Below, in pieces: positions 8,831 through 16,532 of a DNA stretch of 64,000 nt. The position numbers were made by a program, and so were the translations under genes. Numbering within the stretch: position 1 is the first letter of the stretch; every line of letters starts with the position of its first letter. Source of the stretch: Aliivibrio_A kagoshimensis. GTDB lineage: Bacteria > Pseudomonadota > Gammaproteobacteria > Enterobacterales > Vibrionaceae. The notes beneath the pieces were generated by a model, which was given only the letters and a program-made list of their open reading frames with translations, had not been told where the DNA came from and searched no databases. The DNA lies in assembly GCF_050337105.1 (NCBI RefSeq), contig NZ_JAKJSQ010000002.1:62001-126000 (forward strand). Reading direction: 5' to 3'.

Positions 8831-9556
8831 ATGACCCTATTGATCGCGGTTGCCGTATTGGTTGTGTTACTTATTGTTTTGCAGTGGATGAAAAGAGGGA
8901 CACTGAATCAATTGCAACGGTTTGGTACACCGCGATTGATCTATCTATCGGCCTTTATCGGTGTCCCTATCCATGAGCTGAGCCACGCCTTTTTTTGCCT
9001 GGTATTTGGACATAAAATCACGTCTATATCGCTGTTGCAATTTGATGGCACCGATACTTTAGGTTATGTAGGTCATCGCTACAATTCGCGCAATCTCTAT
9101 CATCAATGTGGTCGGTTTTTTATCGGCATCGCTCCGGTTGTTGGAGGGTTGTCTTCGGTACTAATACTGACTGTTTTTCTTTTTCCCTCCATTGATACGA
9201 GCCAGCTTTTAAAACCGCCTCTTCTTTATGACACGCGAGCCATGAGCGATATGTTGTCGTTTCATCAGCAAATGTGGCAACAAGATCATCTGAAGTATGC
9301 TATATGGTTATTTGCAACAGCATCGATATTGTCACACATTACTCCGTCAAAATCAGATTTGGAAGGCGCTACTTATGGGGCTCTCTTCATTACGATAATC
9401 ACGGCAGGCATATATGGGTTGAACAGTGAATGGCTATCTTGGTCTGCGCATGTTGTGTGGGGGGCATTGTCTATTCTGATATCGTGTTTTTTGGCGGTCG
9501 TGTTGTTGCATGTCGCTCTTCTGATGATTGGACGGCTTGTTTCAATCGTTCGATAG
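8831..9556 (+). CDS. Polytopic membrane protein with HELSH (M50-like zinc protease motif)
   Basis: A 241-residue integral membrane protein with about six hydrophobic segments. An HExxH-type motif, 'HELSHAFFCLVFGHKI', sits at the end of the second segment, as in site-2-protease-like M50 enzymes. The usual distal NPxxD motif is not clear, so activity is uncertain. A TTG at 8813 overlapping the upstream stop codon would add six residues; the ATG at 8831 begins 'MTLLIAVAVLVVLLIV'. Function unknown; the pairing with a hydrolase gene suggests joint expression. Confidence 0.6.
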   Translation: MTLLIAVAVLVVLLIVLQWMKRGTLNQLQRFGTPRLIYLSAFIGVPIHELSHAFFCLVFGHKITSISLLQFDGTDTLGYVGHRYNSRNLYHQCGRFFIGIAPVVGGLSSVLILTVFLFPSIDTSQLLKPPLLYDTRAMSDMLSFHQQMWQQDHLKYAIWLFATASILSHITPSKSDLEGATYGALFITIITAGIYGLNSEWLSWSAHVVWGALSILISCFLAVVLLHVALLMIGRLVSIVR

Positions 9557-9601
9557 TGTCAGGATAATATACAGTTGCGTAATCATAGAGCAGGAAGTGA
9601 A

Positions 9602-10531
9602 ATGAATAACCAAAACATTGATGATGTAAAAGCGTTTTTGTTGGATCTACAAGATAGAATCTGCGCGGCCTTGGAGCAACAGGATGGAGGAAAGTTTGTC
9701 GAAGACTCTTGGACCAGTGAGATGGGAACTGGACGCACGAGAGTGATTGCGGACTCAACAGTCATTGAAAAAGGCGGTGTGAACTTCTCTCATGTTAAAG
9801 GAGTAAACTTACCAGCGGCGGCGTCTAGTAAGCGACCTGAGTTAGCAGGTTGCAGTTTTCAAGCCATGGGTGTCTCTTTGGTTATTCATCCACATAACCC
9901 TTATGTACCGACTACCCATGCGAATGTACGGTTTTTTGTTGCTCATAAAGAGGGGCAGCCAGATGTCTGGTGGTTTGGTGGTGGTTTTGATTTAACGCCT
10001 TATTATGCCTTTGAAGAGGATGTTATCTATTGGCATCAAACGGGTAAAGATCTTTGCCAGCCATTTGGAGACAAAGTCTTTTCAGCATACAAAAGTTGGT
10101 GTGATGACTACTTTTATCTTAAGCACCGTAATGAACCAAGAGGGGTCGGCGGTCTGTTTTTTGATGATCTTAATGAGTGGTTTGATGATGAAGGCGAGAT
10201 GGAACTGAATTTTGATAAATCGTTTGAGTTCATGAAATCGGTGGGGGATAACTTTATTACTGCTTATTGCCCTATTTTGGAAAAACGCAAAGAGACTGAA
10301 TACGGTGAGCGTGAGCGGAAATTTCAATGTTATCGTCGCGGCCGCTATGTTGAGTTTAACCTCGTATTCGATAGAGGAACTATTTTTGGGCTGCAAAGTG
10401 GGGGACGAACGGAGTCCATATTGATGTCACTGCCGCCAGTGACCCACTGGGATTATAACTACCAACCCGAGCCGGGATCAGAAGAGGATAAACTTTACAC
10501 CGATTTCTTAATTGTTAAAGAGTGGGTGTAA
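9602..10531 (+). CDS. hemF: Oxygen-dependent coproporphyrinogen III oxidase
   Basis: A 309-residue HemF, converting coproporphyrinogen III to protoporphyrinogen IX in haem synthesis with O2. The family blocks are all present: 'HPHNPYVPTTHANVRFF', 'WWFGGGFDLTPYY', and 'GRYVEFNLVFDRGTIFGLQS' followed by 'GGRTESILMSLPP'. The length matches E. coli HemF (299). The ATG at 9602 follows a good AGGAAG site; an upstream in-frame start at 9575 is unlikely. Followed by a strong terminator. Confidence 0.95.
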   Translation: MNNQNIDDVKAFLLDLQDRICAALEQQDGGKFVEDSWTSEMGTGRTRVIADSTVIEKGGVNFSHVKGVNLPAAASSKRPELAGCSFQAMGVSLVIHPHNPYVPTTHANVRFFVAHKEGQPDVWWFGGGFDLTPYYAFEEDVIYWHQTGKDLCQPFGDKVFSAYKSWCDDYFYLKHRNEPRGVGGLFFDDLNEWFDDEGEMELNFDKSFEFMKSVGDNFITAYCPILEKRKETEYGERERKFQCYRRGRYVEFNLVFDRGTIFGLQSGGRTESILMSLPPVTHWDYNYQPEPGSEEDKLYTDFLIVKEWV

Positions 10532-10560
10532 GGGGCAGTAAAATTAAAAATTAAAAGTTA

Positions 10561-10590
10561 AAAGTGGCGAGCTCTGTTCGCCACTTTTTG
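10561..10590. terminator. Bidirectional terminator between hemF and the ABC exporter
   Basis: AAAGTGGCGA (10561-10570) pairs with TCGCCACTTT (10578-10587), with A-run before and T-run after. It can end both hemF (plus) and the convergent ABC gene (minus). Confidence 0.85.
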
Positions 10591-10596
10591 GTGCTG

Positions 10597-12429
10597 TTAT
10601 TGTGGTTCGCTCAAGAACCCCCCAGTTTGGTGGCTCCAAAGTTGAGCGTAAATACCACCACTTTGGATCAGTTCTTGATGTGTACCTTGTTCGATCACCT
10701 GTCCTTGGTCTAAGACGATGAGTCGATCCATTGCTGCAATAGTTGAGAGACGGTGTGCGATGGCAATGACCGTTTTCCCTTCCATTAATTGATTTAAGCT
10801 CTCTTGAATAGCCGCTTCAACCTCTGAGTCCAATGCTGATGTTGCTTCATCGAGGATCAGAAGAGGTGCATCTTTTAAAAGCACCCGCGAGATGGCGATA
10901 CGTTGACGTTGCCCACCGGATAATTTGACCCCACGTTCACCTACTTGAGCATCATACGCTTTGTTTCCAAAGGAGTCGGTTAACGTTTCGATGAACTCAT
11001 GTGCTTGAGCTTGTTTGGTGGCGGCGAGTAGATCTTCATCTGAAGCATCGGGTCTGCCATATTTAATATTCTCGCTGATGGAGCGGTGCAGCAGTGATGT
11101 ATCTTGGCTGACCATTCCGATCTGACTTCGCAGTGACTCTTGAGTCACCTCCGTGATATTATGGCCATCGATGGTGATATGACCAGACTCCACATCATGA
11201 AAGCGCAATAACAAATTAACTAACGTTGACTTCCCGGCACCTGAACGACCCACTAAACCAACTTTTTCGCCGGGTTTAATCTCTAAGTTCAGTTTCTCAA
11301 TCACCCCTTTGTTTTCACCATAATGGAAGCTGACATCTTCAAATTTTATGGCACCTTGAGTCACTTTAAGGTCAGGCGCATCTTCTTTATCGGTGATGTC
11401 GACAGGTTTTGATAGTGTTTTCATACCATCAACCACCGTTCCTATATTTTCAAATAGTGCACTGATCTCCCACATGATCCAATGGGACATGCCATTAATA
11501 CGCAGCGCTAAGCTCACCGCAATTGCAATCGCCCCCACAGTAATGGCTGAGTCGATCCATAACCAGATGGAGAGGCCTGCAATGGCAAACACCAGCAGGT
11601 AGTTAATGATTTCAACGCAGATATTAATACCGGTCACTAGCCTCATTTGACGATGCACCGTATCAAGAAAACCCTCCATACCCTCTTCGGCATACTCGGT
11701 TTCTCTTTGACTATGAGAAAAGAGCTTTACCGTTGAAATATTGGTGTAGCTATCGACAATGCGTCCTGTCATCGTGGAACGTGCATCAGCCTGCTCAGCA
11801 GACACTTTTTTCAGTTTTGGTACGAAATATAATTGGATCGAAACATAAGCGATAAACCACAACAGAAGCGGAATCATCAAGCGACTGTCCGCTTGACCTA
11901 TCATCACCACCATGGCGGTGAAATAGACGGAGACATAAACCAGAACATCGAGCAGTTTCATGATGGTTTCACGCACCGCTAAAGACGTTTGCATTACTTT
12001 TGTCGCAATTCGACCAGCAAAATCATCTTGATAGAAGGAGACACTCTGTTTTAGTAGGTATCGATGGGCATTCCAACGAATGGACATCGGGTAGTTGCCT
12101 AATAAGGTTTGGTGGGTTAAAAGAGAGTGAACCAGTATAAGTATTGGTACACCTAACAGTACCACGCCACCCATTAGCAGTAGGTTGTCCCCTTCTTGAG
12201 CCAGAAACGTCTCTTTTTCATGGGTAGAGAGCCAGTCGACTAATTGCCCCATGAAACCAAACAGAGAGACTTCAATAACGGCGATGATCGCGCTGAGTAT
12301 CGACATACCAATAAGTGGTACTTTAAACCCTTTTGTATAGTGCAAACAGAAGGCGAATATACCTTGAGGTGGCTGTTGTGGCTCTTCATTAGGAAAAGCG
12401 TTGGTGAGTTTTTCAAAAAATTTGAGCAT
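10597..12429 (-). CDS. ABC exporter, fused permease and ATPase (MsbA/MdlB-like)
   Basis: A 610-residue half-transporter that would work as a homodimer in the inner membrane. The N-terminal part (about 35-330) has six membrane segments of an ABC exporter. The C-terminal ATPase has Walker A 'GRSGAGKST', Q-loop region 'MVSQDTSLLHRSI', signature 'LSGGQRQR', Walker B 'LLILDEATSALD' and the H-loop 'AHRL'. Substrate (lipid, drug or peptide) is not readable. It is monocistronic and convergent to hemF. Confidence 0.85.
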   Translation of the reverse strand: MLKFFEKLTNAFPNEEPQQPPQGIFAFCLHYTKGFKVPLIGMSILSAIIAVIEVSLFGFMGQLVDWLSTHEKETFLAQEGDNLLLMGGVVLLGVPILILVHSLLTHQTLLGNYPMSIRWNAHRYLLKQSVSFYQDDFAGRIATKVMQTSLAVRETIMKLLDVLVYVSVYFTAMVVMIGQADSRLMIPLLLWFIAYVSIQLYFVPKLKKVSAEQADARSTMTGRIVDSYTNISTVKLFSHSQRETEYAEEGMEGFLDTVHRQMRLVTGINICVEIINYLLVFAIAGLSIWLWIDSAITVGAIAIAVSLALRINGMSHWIMWEISALFENIGTVVDGMKTLSKPVDITDKEDAPDLKVTQGAIKFEDVSFHYGENKGVIEKLNLEIKPGEKVGLVGRSGAGKSTLVNLLLRFHDVESGHITIDGHNITEVTQESLRSQIGMVSQDTSLLHRSISENIKYGRPDASDEDLLAATKQAQAHEFIETLTDSFGNKAYDAQVGERGVKLSGGQRQRIAISRVLLKDAPLLILDEATSALDSEVEAAIQESLNQLMEGKTVIAIAHRLSTIAAMDRLIVLDQGQVIEQGTHQELIQSGGIYAQLWSHQTGGFLSEPQ

Positions 12430-13042
12430 GTGAGTCTACCCTAGAAAATGAAACAGTTAGCAAAAAAGTCGAAATAAACAAGGCTTATAATGTGAGCGGC
12501 GGCTCTGTTTGGTGTGGCAATAAGAATGAGGAGTTATTTCATTCTCGAGAAAACTCTTATACAATGAATTTACGTATGCAGCTATTGTTATATTATAAGT
12601 TATAGATTTATAAGACAATCTATAGTTGCAATCAATAGATAATAACCAGTTTATTATAATAAGAACGGGCCACGCTTTTCACTTAGGCAGCCCTGATCCA
12701 CAGCGTCAAGAGCTCATTATTGGTTTGGTCGCCGATCTAATGAGTGTTCAGCGCTACAATATCGTTTGGCGTTACGCATAGCTGGCTTACTGATTGCTTT
12801 AGGAATCAATAAGTTTTTTGTAACAAGGTTCTTTGGAACTCAGACCCAGAGCAGATGCTCTGGGTTTTTTATTACCAAAATAAACCGCAATATTCCATTA
12901 ATATGACAGCGTGTGGTCAATCTTTGGTGAAACAGTGCCATTACTGGTGGTAGCCCCAGTTTTTCTACATTAAGGAGTGGGTGGATGACTGGAGTGAGTT
13001 AGTCTTAATGGTAATGGACATAAATTGATCGACTGAGTAGAT
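12430..13042. other. 613-base intergenic region with an orphan terminator
   Basis: There is no convincing gene. A short frame at about 12626-12780 (reads ...GHAFHLGSPDPQRQELIIGL... then TAG) lacks a good start and could be a gene remnant. An AT-rich inverted repeat TATAGATT/AATCTATA lies at 12601-12624, with a possible -10 box TATAAT at 12655-12660. A clean terminator at 12844-12870 has no recognised gene in front of it, so a small RNA or decayed gene is possible. Confidence 0.45.
12844..12870 (+). terminator. Rho-independent terminator without an obvious upstream gene
   Basis: ACCCAGAGC (12844-12852), loop AGAT, GCTCTGGGT (12857-12865), then TTTTT. The nearest plus-strand gene upstream is hemF, 2.3 kb away and already terminated. 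Confidence 0.8.
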
Positions 13043-13396
13043 ATGAACAGAGAGCTAGAAGAGCAGGTCAAAGATTTTATTACGATGAATAAAAATGGTG
13101 AAATTTTAAACCTTTGCCAAAAACACTATGCTGAGAATGTGTTGATGTACAGCAATGGTGTTATTTTTGCTTCGTCCAAGGAAGAAGCATATAACAAGCA
13201 GAAAGTCTTTGTTGATGATATTAAAAGCTACAACATCACTTTCGTATCTAAAAGTATTAATGATAATGTATCCGTTTTGATTTTTCGCTATAAAATGGTG
13301 ACGAATAATTTCAAGAAGATCGATTTTATGGGCAAGCACACTTTGACTTGGCGAGAAGGTAAAATTGCTGAAGAACTTTTTGAAACACTTTCTTAA
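13043..13396 (+). CDS. SnoaL/NTF2-like small protein
   Basis: A 117-residue soluble protein that resembles NTF2/SnoaL-fold proteins: an N-terminal helix pair ('LEEQVKDFITMNKNGEI'), 'HYAENVLMYSNG' and a C-terminal strand set ending 'KHTLTWREGKIAEELFE', typical of 'SnoaL-like' ester-cyclase/isomerase-fold hypotheticals. No catalytic role can be assigned. Its low GC content differs from the neighbours. ATG at 13043, weak upstream site. It stands alone between the orphan terminator and the PEP-CTERM gene. Confidence 0.6.
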   Translation: MNRELEEQVKDFITMNKNGEILNLCQKHYAENVLMYSNGVIFASSKEEAYNKQKVFVDDIKSYNITFVSKSINDNVSVLIFRYKMVTNNFKKIDFMGKHTLTWREGKIAEELFETLS

Positions 13397-13570
13397 TTAT
13401 CATAGTCTTTCTAAAAATTGAGTCATTCGTGTCAGATTTCTTTACAACTCAAAACGCTCACTACTAATGATAGTGCTAACTCATTGTAATAACTTAAAAT
13501 ATTTTCATGGCACATTGATTGCATATACTGAGTTGATTATATTTTAACTTGAGATAGATAGGGACAATTT

Positions 13571-14176
13571 ATGAAGTCTAAGTTTTTAGGACTTGTAGCA
13601 ACATGTGTATTAGCGTTGAGTGCGCAGGTCAGTGCAACACCACTTTTGACAGGTGATGTACTAGAAAGTGATAGTTATGCAAAAATAGATTACTACTCGT
13701 TATCAAATCTATCGACTGGTGGAGAAAAAATTGACAGTATCTCTATGGATCTATCTTCAGCAAATTTGTTTTTTGATACACTAAATGTATTACCTGGAGT
13801 TTACAAATATCCACTTGTTACTATTGATCGATTCTTAACTGGTCATCATTTCCCAACTAGCACTTCACTTGATGGAGAAAGTGTATTGACTATCAGTTTT
13901 GACCACTTTGATGCGGGTGAAACATTTACATTTGGTGTAGATACCGATTTCTTTGGCTTAAATGAACAAAATGATCGTGTTTATGGTGCTGATTATATTG
14001 GCTCATTACTAACGGTCAATTTTTCTGATGGAACTACTCTATGGGGAAAATATGAGGAAACAACTCGTATAGGTAAAGGCGCTGAAGTTACCGCTGTTCC
14101 AGAGCCTAGCTCGTTAGCAGTTATTGGTCTTGGCTTGATTGGTTTTGCTTTCTCTAGAAGACAGAAACGCAAATAA
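13571..14176 (+). CDS. PEP-CTERM sorted surface/exported protein
   Basis: A 201-residue exported protein. Residues 1-22 are a signal peptide ending 'AQVSA'. The C-terminus is a textbook PEP-CTERM sorting signal: 'VPEPSSLAVIGLGLIGFAF' followed by a basic tail 'SRRQKRK'. Such proteins are processed by an exosortase (EpsH/XrtA-type), usually encoded with exopolysaccharide genes; no exosortase is in this window. The central part is a beta-rich domain of unknown function. ATG at 13571 preceded by AGGGA. Followed by its own terminator. Confidence 0.85.
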   Translation: MKSKFLGLVATCVLALSAQVSATPLLTGDVLESDSYAKIDYYSLSNLSTGGEKIDSISMDLSSANLFFDTLNVLPGVYKYPLVTIDRFLTGHHFPTSTSLDGESVLTISFDHFDAGETFTFGVDTDFFGLNEQNDRVYGADYIGSLLTVNFSDGTTLWGKYEETTRIGKGAEVTAVPEPSSLAVIGLGLIGFAFSRRQKRK

Positions 14177-14196
14177 GCCGGCATTAATTGAAGAAA

Positions 14197-14225
14197 AGGC
14201 CAGCACGAATGTGCTGGCCTTTTTT
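14197..14225 (+). terminator. Terminator of PEP-CTERM gene
   Basis: AGGCCAGCAC (14197-14206), loop GAAT, GTGCTGGCCT (14211-14220), then a T-run. An A-run precedes the stem, so it may also act on the convergent anmK transcript. Confidence 0.85.
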
Positions 14226-14238
14226 ATGGGTGGCGGTT

Positions 14239-15342
14239 TTAAGCGCGGTAGATAACACCAAGGCTGACTGCTTTGGATGCTCCTGTTACTTCGGGAACAT
14301 TACTGGGAAGTTGATGAATCGCTTGGTGGGCCAACCAACCAAAAGCCATGGCTTCCATGTAATCGGTATTCACGCCATACTCTTGAGTGGTTGTGACCTG
14401 CCATAGTGGTAAAAGGTCGGATAAACGTTGGTGAAGTAGCGGGTTTTTTGCCCCTCCTCCACATAACAGCAGTGTTGGTTGCTCTCCTTGCGCGTAGCCA
14501 CTGACTTCATTGGCAATGGTTATCGCGCTGAATTCGAGCAGTGTAGCTTGAATATCTTGTGCCGATAAAGTGAAGCCTTTGATCATCAGCTCTAGCCATT
14601 CGATATTAAATAGCTCGCGCCCAGTGCTTTTTGGTGCAGAGCGATGCAAATAGGGTTCTTGCAGTAAATGCTGTAATAATGATATATCCACGTTTCCTGA
14701 TTTTGCCCATTGAGCATTTTTATCATAGCTTTGATTTTGATTCTTTGAGATCCACAAATCCATCAGAACGTTGCCAGGCCCAGTATCGTAACCCAATACA
14801 GGGTGACCTTTTCTCAATACAGAGAGATTCGCCATGCCACCTATATTGAGCACAACACAACTGGAGTCTTGTTGGCCAAATAAAGTGCGGTGAAAAGCAG
14901 GAACCAGAGGAGCCCCTTGTCCCCCATAGGCCATATCTTTACGCCTAAAATCGGCTATGGTGGTGATTTGGGTGCGAGCTGCGATAATGTTTGCATCACC
15001 TAATTGCATGGTGAAAGGGCAGAGGCTATCCGGTGAGTGAAATACCGTTTGGCCATGACTACCAATAGCAGTAATACTGCTGACATCGATAGTAAAACGT
15101 TGTATTAACTGCAAAACGGCATCAGCAAACAGGTAGCCAAGTCGGTTGTCTAACTCACCGATAGCAGACAATGTAGTGGCTTGGCCAGTGCATACATTGA
15201 GTAGCTGCTGTTTAATCTCTGACGGCATTGGATAGTCGTCACTATGTAGCAGTGATATCTGTTGCCCGTCTGTTTCAATGAGTACGGTATCGATACCATC
15301 CATACTGGTGCCAGACATAATTCCAATATAACGTTGCATCAC
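14239..15342 (-). CDS. anmK: Anhydro-N-acetylmuramic acid kinase
   Basis: A 367-residue kinase of peptidoglycan recycling that converts 1,6-anhydro-MurNAc to MurNAc-6-phosphate. Its N-terminus 'MQRYIGIMSGTSMDGIDTVL' and 'GSHGQTVFHSP', 'TTIADFRRKDMAYGGQGAPL' and 'LNIGGMANL' are family hallmarks. E. coli AnmK has 369 residues. A longer frame starts at 15387, but the start at 15342 aligns with the family. Divergent from nagZ, which acts earlier in the same recycling pathway. Confidence 0.92.
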   Translation of the reverse strand: MMQRYIGIMSGTSMDGIDTVLIETDGQQISLLHSDDYPMPSEIKQQLLNVCTGQATTLSAIGELDNRLGYLFADAVLQLIQRFTIDVSSITAIGSHGQTVFHSPDSLCPFTMQLGDANIIAARTQITTIADFRRKDMAYGGQGAPLVPAFHRTLFGQQDSSCVVLNIGGMANLSVLRKGHPVLGYDTGPGNVLMDLWISKNQNQSYDKNAQWAKSGNVDISLLQHLLQEPYLHRSAPKSTGRELFNIEWLELMIKGFTLSAQDIQATLLEFSAITIANEVSGYAQGEQPTLLLCGGGAKNPLLHQRLSDLLPLWQVTTTQEYGVNTDYMEAMAFGWLAHQAIHQLPSNVPEVTGASKAVSLGVIYRA

Positions 15343-15472
15343 TTTTCTCTGAACTATTGTTTTGCTTATATTGCCATTTATTATCATAAAACGCTGTTTT
15401 TTCTATGCATGGATGTTAAATCTTGCGGCTAAATGGTAATTTGACCCAAAGCAAAATCAATTGGAGTTAACG

Positions 15473-16477
15473 ATGGGTCCGTTGTGGTTAGATGTAGACA
15501 GTTATGAGTTAGATGCGCAAGAGCGCGAGATGTTAGAACACCCAACCGCTGGCGGGGTGATTCTGTTTGCCCGCAATTTTCATGACAGCAAACAACTAGC
15601 GGCTTTAACGGCAGCGATACGAAAAGCGGCCAAACGACCAATTTTGATTGGGGTTGATCAAGAAGGTGGGCGTGTACAACGTTTCAGAGATGAGTTCACG
15701 ATTATTCCGCCCGCGCAGTCTTATGCAATGTGTAATGATGGTAAAGATATGGCGACAACGGCGGGCTGGTTACTGGCTGCTGAATTAATCGCTCATGATA
15801 TTGATTTAACGTTTGCTCCGGTTCTTGATAGTGGCTTCGATTGTAAAGCGATAGGGAGCCGCGCGTTTGGTGAGACGATGCAAGAAGTCATCACCTATAG
15901 TGCGGCATTCATGCAAGGGATGAAGCAAGCGGGCATGGCGACAACAGGTAAACATTTTCCAGGGCATGGAGGGGTGATTGCGGATTCGCATCTCGAAACC
16001 CCTTATGATGAGCGTGACTCGATATTTGAGTTAGACATGGCAATATTTAAAGCTCAGATTGATGCAGGGCTGCTTGATGCAATGATGCCTGCCCATGTGA
16101 TTTACCCTCACTATGATGATTGTCCGGCAAGTGGTTCGAGTTATTGGTTAAAACAGATTTTACGTCAGCAGTTGGGTTTTCAAGGCATTATCTTTTCTGA
16201 TGATCTTAATATGGAAGGGGCAACGATCATGGGGTCTCCGACAGAACGTTCAGTCCAGGCACTTGAAGCAGGCTGTGATATGTTGTTGTTGTGTAATAAC
16301 CGAGCCTCAAGTGAACAGGTATTGGATAATTTGTCCGTGAGCATCGTACCTAAAGCTGCCGCATTGGTGAAGCGAGACAGTTACAATTACCTCAATTTAA
16401 CATCATCAACGCAGTGGAAAACAGCAGCAGAAAAAATACTACGATTTAACGAGCATTGGCAAAATAGAGTGGGGTAA
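15473..16477 (+). CDS. nagZ: Beta-N-acetylhexosaminidase of peptidoglycan recycling
   Basis: A 334-residue glycoside hydrolase family 3 enzyme that removes GlcNAc from GlcNAc-1,6-anhydroMurNAc peptides in the cytoplasm. Visible motifs are 'PILIGVDQEGGRVQRF' and the catalytic His/Asp loop region 'GKHFPGHGGVIADSH', with the nucleophile expected in 'IIFSDDLNMEGA'. Length fits the family (E. coli 341). The ATG at 15473 follows TTGGAG. The neighbouring divergent anmK gene handles the released sugar, so the pair forms a recycling module. Confidence 0.93.
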   Translation: MGPLWLDVDSYELDAQEREMLEHPTAGGVILFARNFHDSKQLAALTAAIRKAAKRPILIGVDQEGGRVQRFRDEFTIIPPAQSYAMCNDGKDMATTAGWLLAAELIAHDIDLTFAPVLDSGFDCKAIGSRAFGETMQEVITYSAAFMQGMKQAGMATTGKHFPGHGGVIADSHLETPYDERDSIFELDMAIFKAQIDAGLLDAMMPAHVIYPHYDDCPASGSSYWLKQILRQQLGFQGIIFSDDLNMEGATIMGSPTERSVQALEAGCDMLLLCNNRASSEQVLDNLSVSIVPKAAALVKRDSYNYLNLTSSTQWKTAAEKILRFNEHWQNRVG

Positions 16478-16500
16478 AACAACCCATAACTTAGAGACTA

Positions 16501-16532
16501 ATGGCCTATCTATGAGAGAGGCCATTTTTTTT
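16501..16532 (+). terminator. Terminator of nagZ
   Basis: ATGGCCT (16501-16507) pairs with AGGCCAT (16519-16525) and is followed by a run of T to 16532. It reaches the end of the convergent chemoreceptor gene. Confidence 0.75.

Noticed and set aside
9575..9601. Upstream extension of HemF
   Set aside because: The ATG at 9602 has the AGGAAG site and aligns with the family start.
12626..12780. Small protein or pseudogene reading GHAFHLGSPDPQRQELIIGL
   Set aside because: No start codon with a ribosome site, no family recognised; kept only as a possible remnant in the intergenic note.
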